A stretch of 7,056 bases of DNA from 0-14-3-00-62-12 sp034440555. GTDB taxonomy: Bacteria > Pseudomonadota > Gammaproteobacteria > Xanthomonadales > Ahniellaceae. The notes under the pieces are model-generated. The model worked only from the letters and a program-made list of their open reading frames with translations, did no database searches and had not been told where the DNA came from. The stretch lies in NCBI GenBank assembly GCA_034440555.1, contig JAWXCG010000142.1, positions 1-7,056 on the forward strand. Reading direction: 5' to 3'. Both the position numbers and the translations under genes were made by a program. Below are positions 5,641 through 7,056 of the stretch, piece by piece; the stretch's first letter is position 1; every line of letters begins with the position of its first letter.

Positions 5641-6850
5641 CCTGCAAGATGCATTGGATTTGATTAGCCGTGGTGCCGAAGAGCTCATCAAATTTGAAGA
5701 GCTTGAGTCGCGTCTCAGGCTCGGGCGGCCCCTGCGCATCAAAGCGGGCTTCGACCCAACCGCTCCGGACTTGCACCTGGGGCATACGGTCTTGCTCAAC
5801 AAGATGCGGCAGTTCCAGGATCTGGGGCACCAGGTGATTTTTCTGATTGGTGATTTCACCGGAATGATCGGTGACCCGACCGGTAAAAACGCGACTCGCA
5901 AGCCGATGACGGTTGAAGACGTGCAACGCAATGCAGAAACCTATTCCGAGCAGGTTTTCAAAGTATTAGATAAGGAAAAAACCGAGCTGCGCTTCAACAT
6001 GGAGTGGTTTTCAACCATGTCCGCGCTCGACATCACCCGACTCGCGGGGCAGCTCACGGTCGCGCGAATGCTTGAGCGCGACGACTTCGCCAAGCGTTTC
6101 GCTGCTCACCAGCCCATTTCGATCCATGAGTTTCTTTACCCGTTGGCTCAAGGATACGACTCCGTCGCGTTGCGCTCGGACGTAGAGCTTGGCGGTACCG
6201 ATCAGAAGTTCAACCTGCTGATGGGCCGAGCGTTGCAGGAGCATTTTGGTCAAAAACCGCAGATCGTTCTTACGATGCCGTTGCTGGAGGGTCTCGATGG
6301 CGTCAACAAGATGTCCAAATCGTTGGGCAACTACATCGGAATCAATGAGCCGCCCAAGCAGATCTTCGGCAAGACCATGTCGATTTCAGATGATTTGATG
6401 TGGCGCTATTTCGAGTTGTTATCGTTTCGAATGTCGGTGACCGAGTTGCGCAGCGCACGTGAGGGTGTGCTGCGTGGAGAGATCAATCCGCGCGATCTGA
6501 AAGTGCGGCTTGCGGCTGAGTTGGTGGCTAGGTTCCACGGTGAATCGGCTGCCCAATCCGCAATCGACTATTGGAACGAAACCGTCCGCGGGGGTGCCGT
6601 GCCGCAGGATATTGCGTTGAAAGAGCTGCATGTCCATCTAGTAGGCGAGGGCATTGCCGCGGTCCTCAAGGCAGCCGGTCTGGTGCCCAGCACATCCGAA
6701 GCTGTACGTAAGATCAATGAGCGTGCCGTGCGCGTCGATGGCGTTGTGGTGGAGGATCGCAGTCTTGCGCTCGCGCATGGCGTCGAACATCTCTTGCAAG
6801 TCGGTAAGCGTTCGTTCTGTCGCGTGCGCTTGTTACCTCACCAGGACTAG
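5633..6850 (+). CDS. tyrS: Tyrosyl-tRNA synthetase (KMSKS type, TyrZ-like)
   Basis: The 405-residue cytoplasmic class I synthetase charges tRNA-Tyr with tyrosine. Its signature motifs are intact: GFDPTAPDLHLGH (39-51, holding the HIGH box as HLGH 48-51), FLIGDFTGMIGDPTGK (70-85), YPLAQGYDSV (169-178), ELGGTDQKFN (185-194) and a perfect KMSKS (226-230). The C-terminal part (about 335-400) is an S4-like RNA-binding domain (VRKINERAVRVDG). The KMSKS loop places it in the TyrZ-like group rather than with E. coli TyrS, which has KFGKT; the length is normal. The ATG at 5633 is chosen because an in-frame TGA at 5597-5599 leaves no better start. No Shine-Dalgarno sequence precedes it. An rRNA promoter follows 109 bp after the stop. 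The M23 operon is divergent. I see no T-box-like leader. Confidence 0.97.
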   Translation: MTDLQDALDLISRGAEELIKFEELESRLRLGRPLRIKAGFDPTAPDLHLGHTVLLNKMRQFQDLGHQVIFLIGDFTGMIGDPTGKNATRKPMTVEDVQRNAETYSEQVFKVLDKEKTELRFNMEWFSTMSALDITRLAGQLTVARMLERDDFAKRFAAHQPISIHEFLYPLAQGYDSVALRSDVELGGTDQKFNLLMGRALQEHFGQKPQIVLTMPLLEGLDGVNKMSKSLGNYIGINEPPKQIFGKTMSISDDLMWRYFELLSFRMSVTELRSAREGVLRGEINPRDLKVRLAAELVARFHGESAAQSAIDYWNETVRGGAVPQDIALKELHVHLVGEGIAAVLKAAGLVPSTSEAVRKINERAVRVDGVVVEDRSLALAHGVEHLLQVGKRSFCRVRLLPHQD

Positions 6851-6937
6851 CACCCGGGCCTAGCGTCGGGGATTCCCATCCTTGAGTCGATCAGGTAAAG
6901 TCGCTCCCCCCGCACACTTATTTCGTCGCACGGCCTG

Positions 6938-6986
6938 AGAAAATTCTTCCCAAGGGCGTTGACGGTCCGAAAAAGTCATGTATAGT
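6938..6986 (+). promoter_or_regulatory. rRNA operon P1-type promoter with UP-like tract
   Basis: TTGACG (-35, 6959-6964) and TATAGT (-10, 6981-6986) are 16 bp apart, the spacing usual for strong rRNA promoters. Each hexamer differs from consensus at one base. An A/T tract (AGAAAATTCTT, 6938-6948) lies around -55 to -45, where an UP element binds the alpha subunit. The bases after the -10 are GCGCGG, a G+C-rich discriminator typical of promoters under ppGpp (stringent) control. Transcription should start near 6992-6993. The identity as an rRNA promoter rests on this architecture together with the leader signals downstream. Confidence 0.85.
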
Positions 6987-6996
6987 GCGCGGCTCG

Positions 6997-7016
6997 CTGA
7001 GGCCAAAGGGTCTCGG
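6997..7016 (+). promoter_or_regulatory. boxB-like hairpin in the rRNA leader
   Basis: CTGAGGCC (6997-7004) pairs with GGTCTCGG (7009-7016) in an 8-bp stem with two G-U pairs, closed by the loop AAAG. It begins within about five bases of the predicted transcription start. The position before boxA suits a boxB-like antitermination hairpin. The pairing is seen directly; the function is inferred. Confidence 0.5.
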
Positions 7017-7046
7017 GCCTGGAACGAAATGTTCTGGGTGGTGCAG

Positions 7047-7056
7047 GATCTTTGAC
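7047..7056 (+). promoter_or_regulatory. boxA-like antitermination element, truncated by the window
   Basis: GATCTTTGAC at the very end of the window resembles boxA (E. coli core TGCTCTTTA), the NusB/S10 binding site that makes rRNA transcription resistant to termination. CTTTGAC is a common form of this element in rRNA leaders. Its 3' part lies outside the window. Confidence 0.6.

Larger units (their letters stand above)
6993..7056 (+). other. Start of rRNA operon leader (cut by window end)
   Basis: This is the predicted transcribed leader of an rRNA operon. It contains a hairpin followed by a boxA-like sequence, in the order boxB-boxA known from E. coli rrn antitermination leaders. The mature 16S rRNA start is not within the window and should lie downstream. 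No tRNA or rRNA sequence is included. Confidence 0.75.

Noticed and set aside
6882..6900. TTGAGT and TAAAGT as an additional rRNA promoter
   Set aside because: They are only a few bases apart, and neither has a partner hexamer at 16-18 bp.

Overview
The window reads as an ordinary chromosomal stretch of a gammaproteobacterium, most likely of the Xanthomonadales (Lysobacter/Rhodanobacter-like) or a relative. The basis is a G+C-rich but not extreme composition judged by eye, the protein flavour, and the gene order M23 peptidase - anmK, divergent tyrS, then an rRNA operon. That order matches what I recall of Pseudomonas aeruginosa (PA0666-PA0668 followed by 16S rRNA) and of xanthomonads. No mobile element, CRISPR array, tRNA or prophage gene is visible, and all six main genes are intact.

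Layout, left to right. (1) xthA, an exonuclease III-family gene on + (49-816), converges with ampG on - (837-2162) across only 20 bp. (2) A 300-bp divergent intergenic region (2163-2462) separates ampG from a small ribbon-helix-helix protein gene on + (2463-2744). It carries a 10-bp direct repeat just upstream of a probable -10 element. (3) The small gene converges with anmK on - (2773-3885). anmK is the distal gene of a two-gene operon behind an M23 endopeptidase gene on - (3882-5393), and the two overlap by 4 bp (GTGA). (4) A 239-bp divergent region (5394-5632) holds a near-consensus sigma-70 promoter for the M23-anmK operon, an 11-bp-period direct repeat, and a 14-codon mini-ORF overlapping the start of tyrS. 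(5) tyrS on + (5633-6850) is followed by a textbook rRNA-operon promoter and leader (6938-7056). The window ends inside a boxA-like element, so the 16S rRNA gene should lie just beyond the right edge.

How the genes fit together. ampG (import of anhydro-muropeptides), the M23 peptidase (cleavage of peptidoglycan cross-links) and anmK (phosphorylation of 1,6-anhydro-MurNAc) form a peptidoglycan turnover and recycling neighbourhood. A small putative DNA-binding protein with no visible toxin partner lies between ampG and anmK. tyrS and the rRNA operon form a growth and translation block. I see no convincing new multi-gene system. The points most worth checking are the orphan ribbon-helix-helix protein and its repeat-bearing upstream region, the promoter architecture at 5424-5503, the mini-ORF at the tyrS start, and the Crc-like but catalytically intact XthA.
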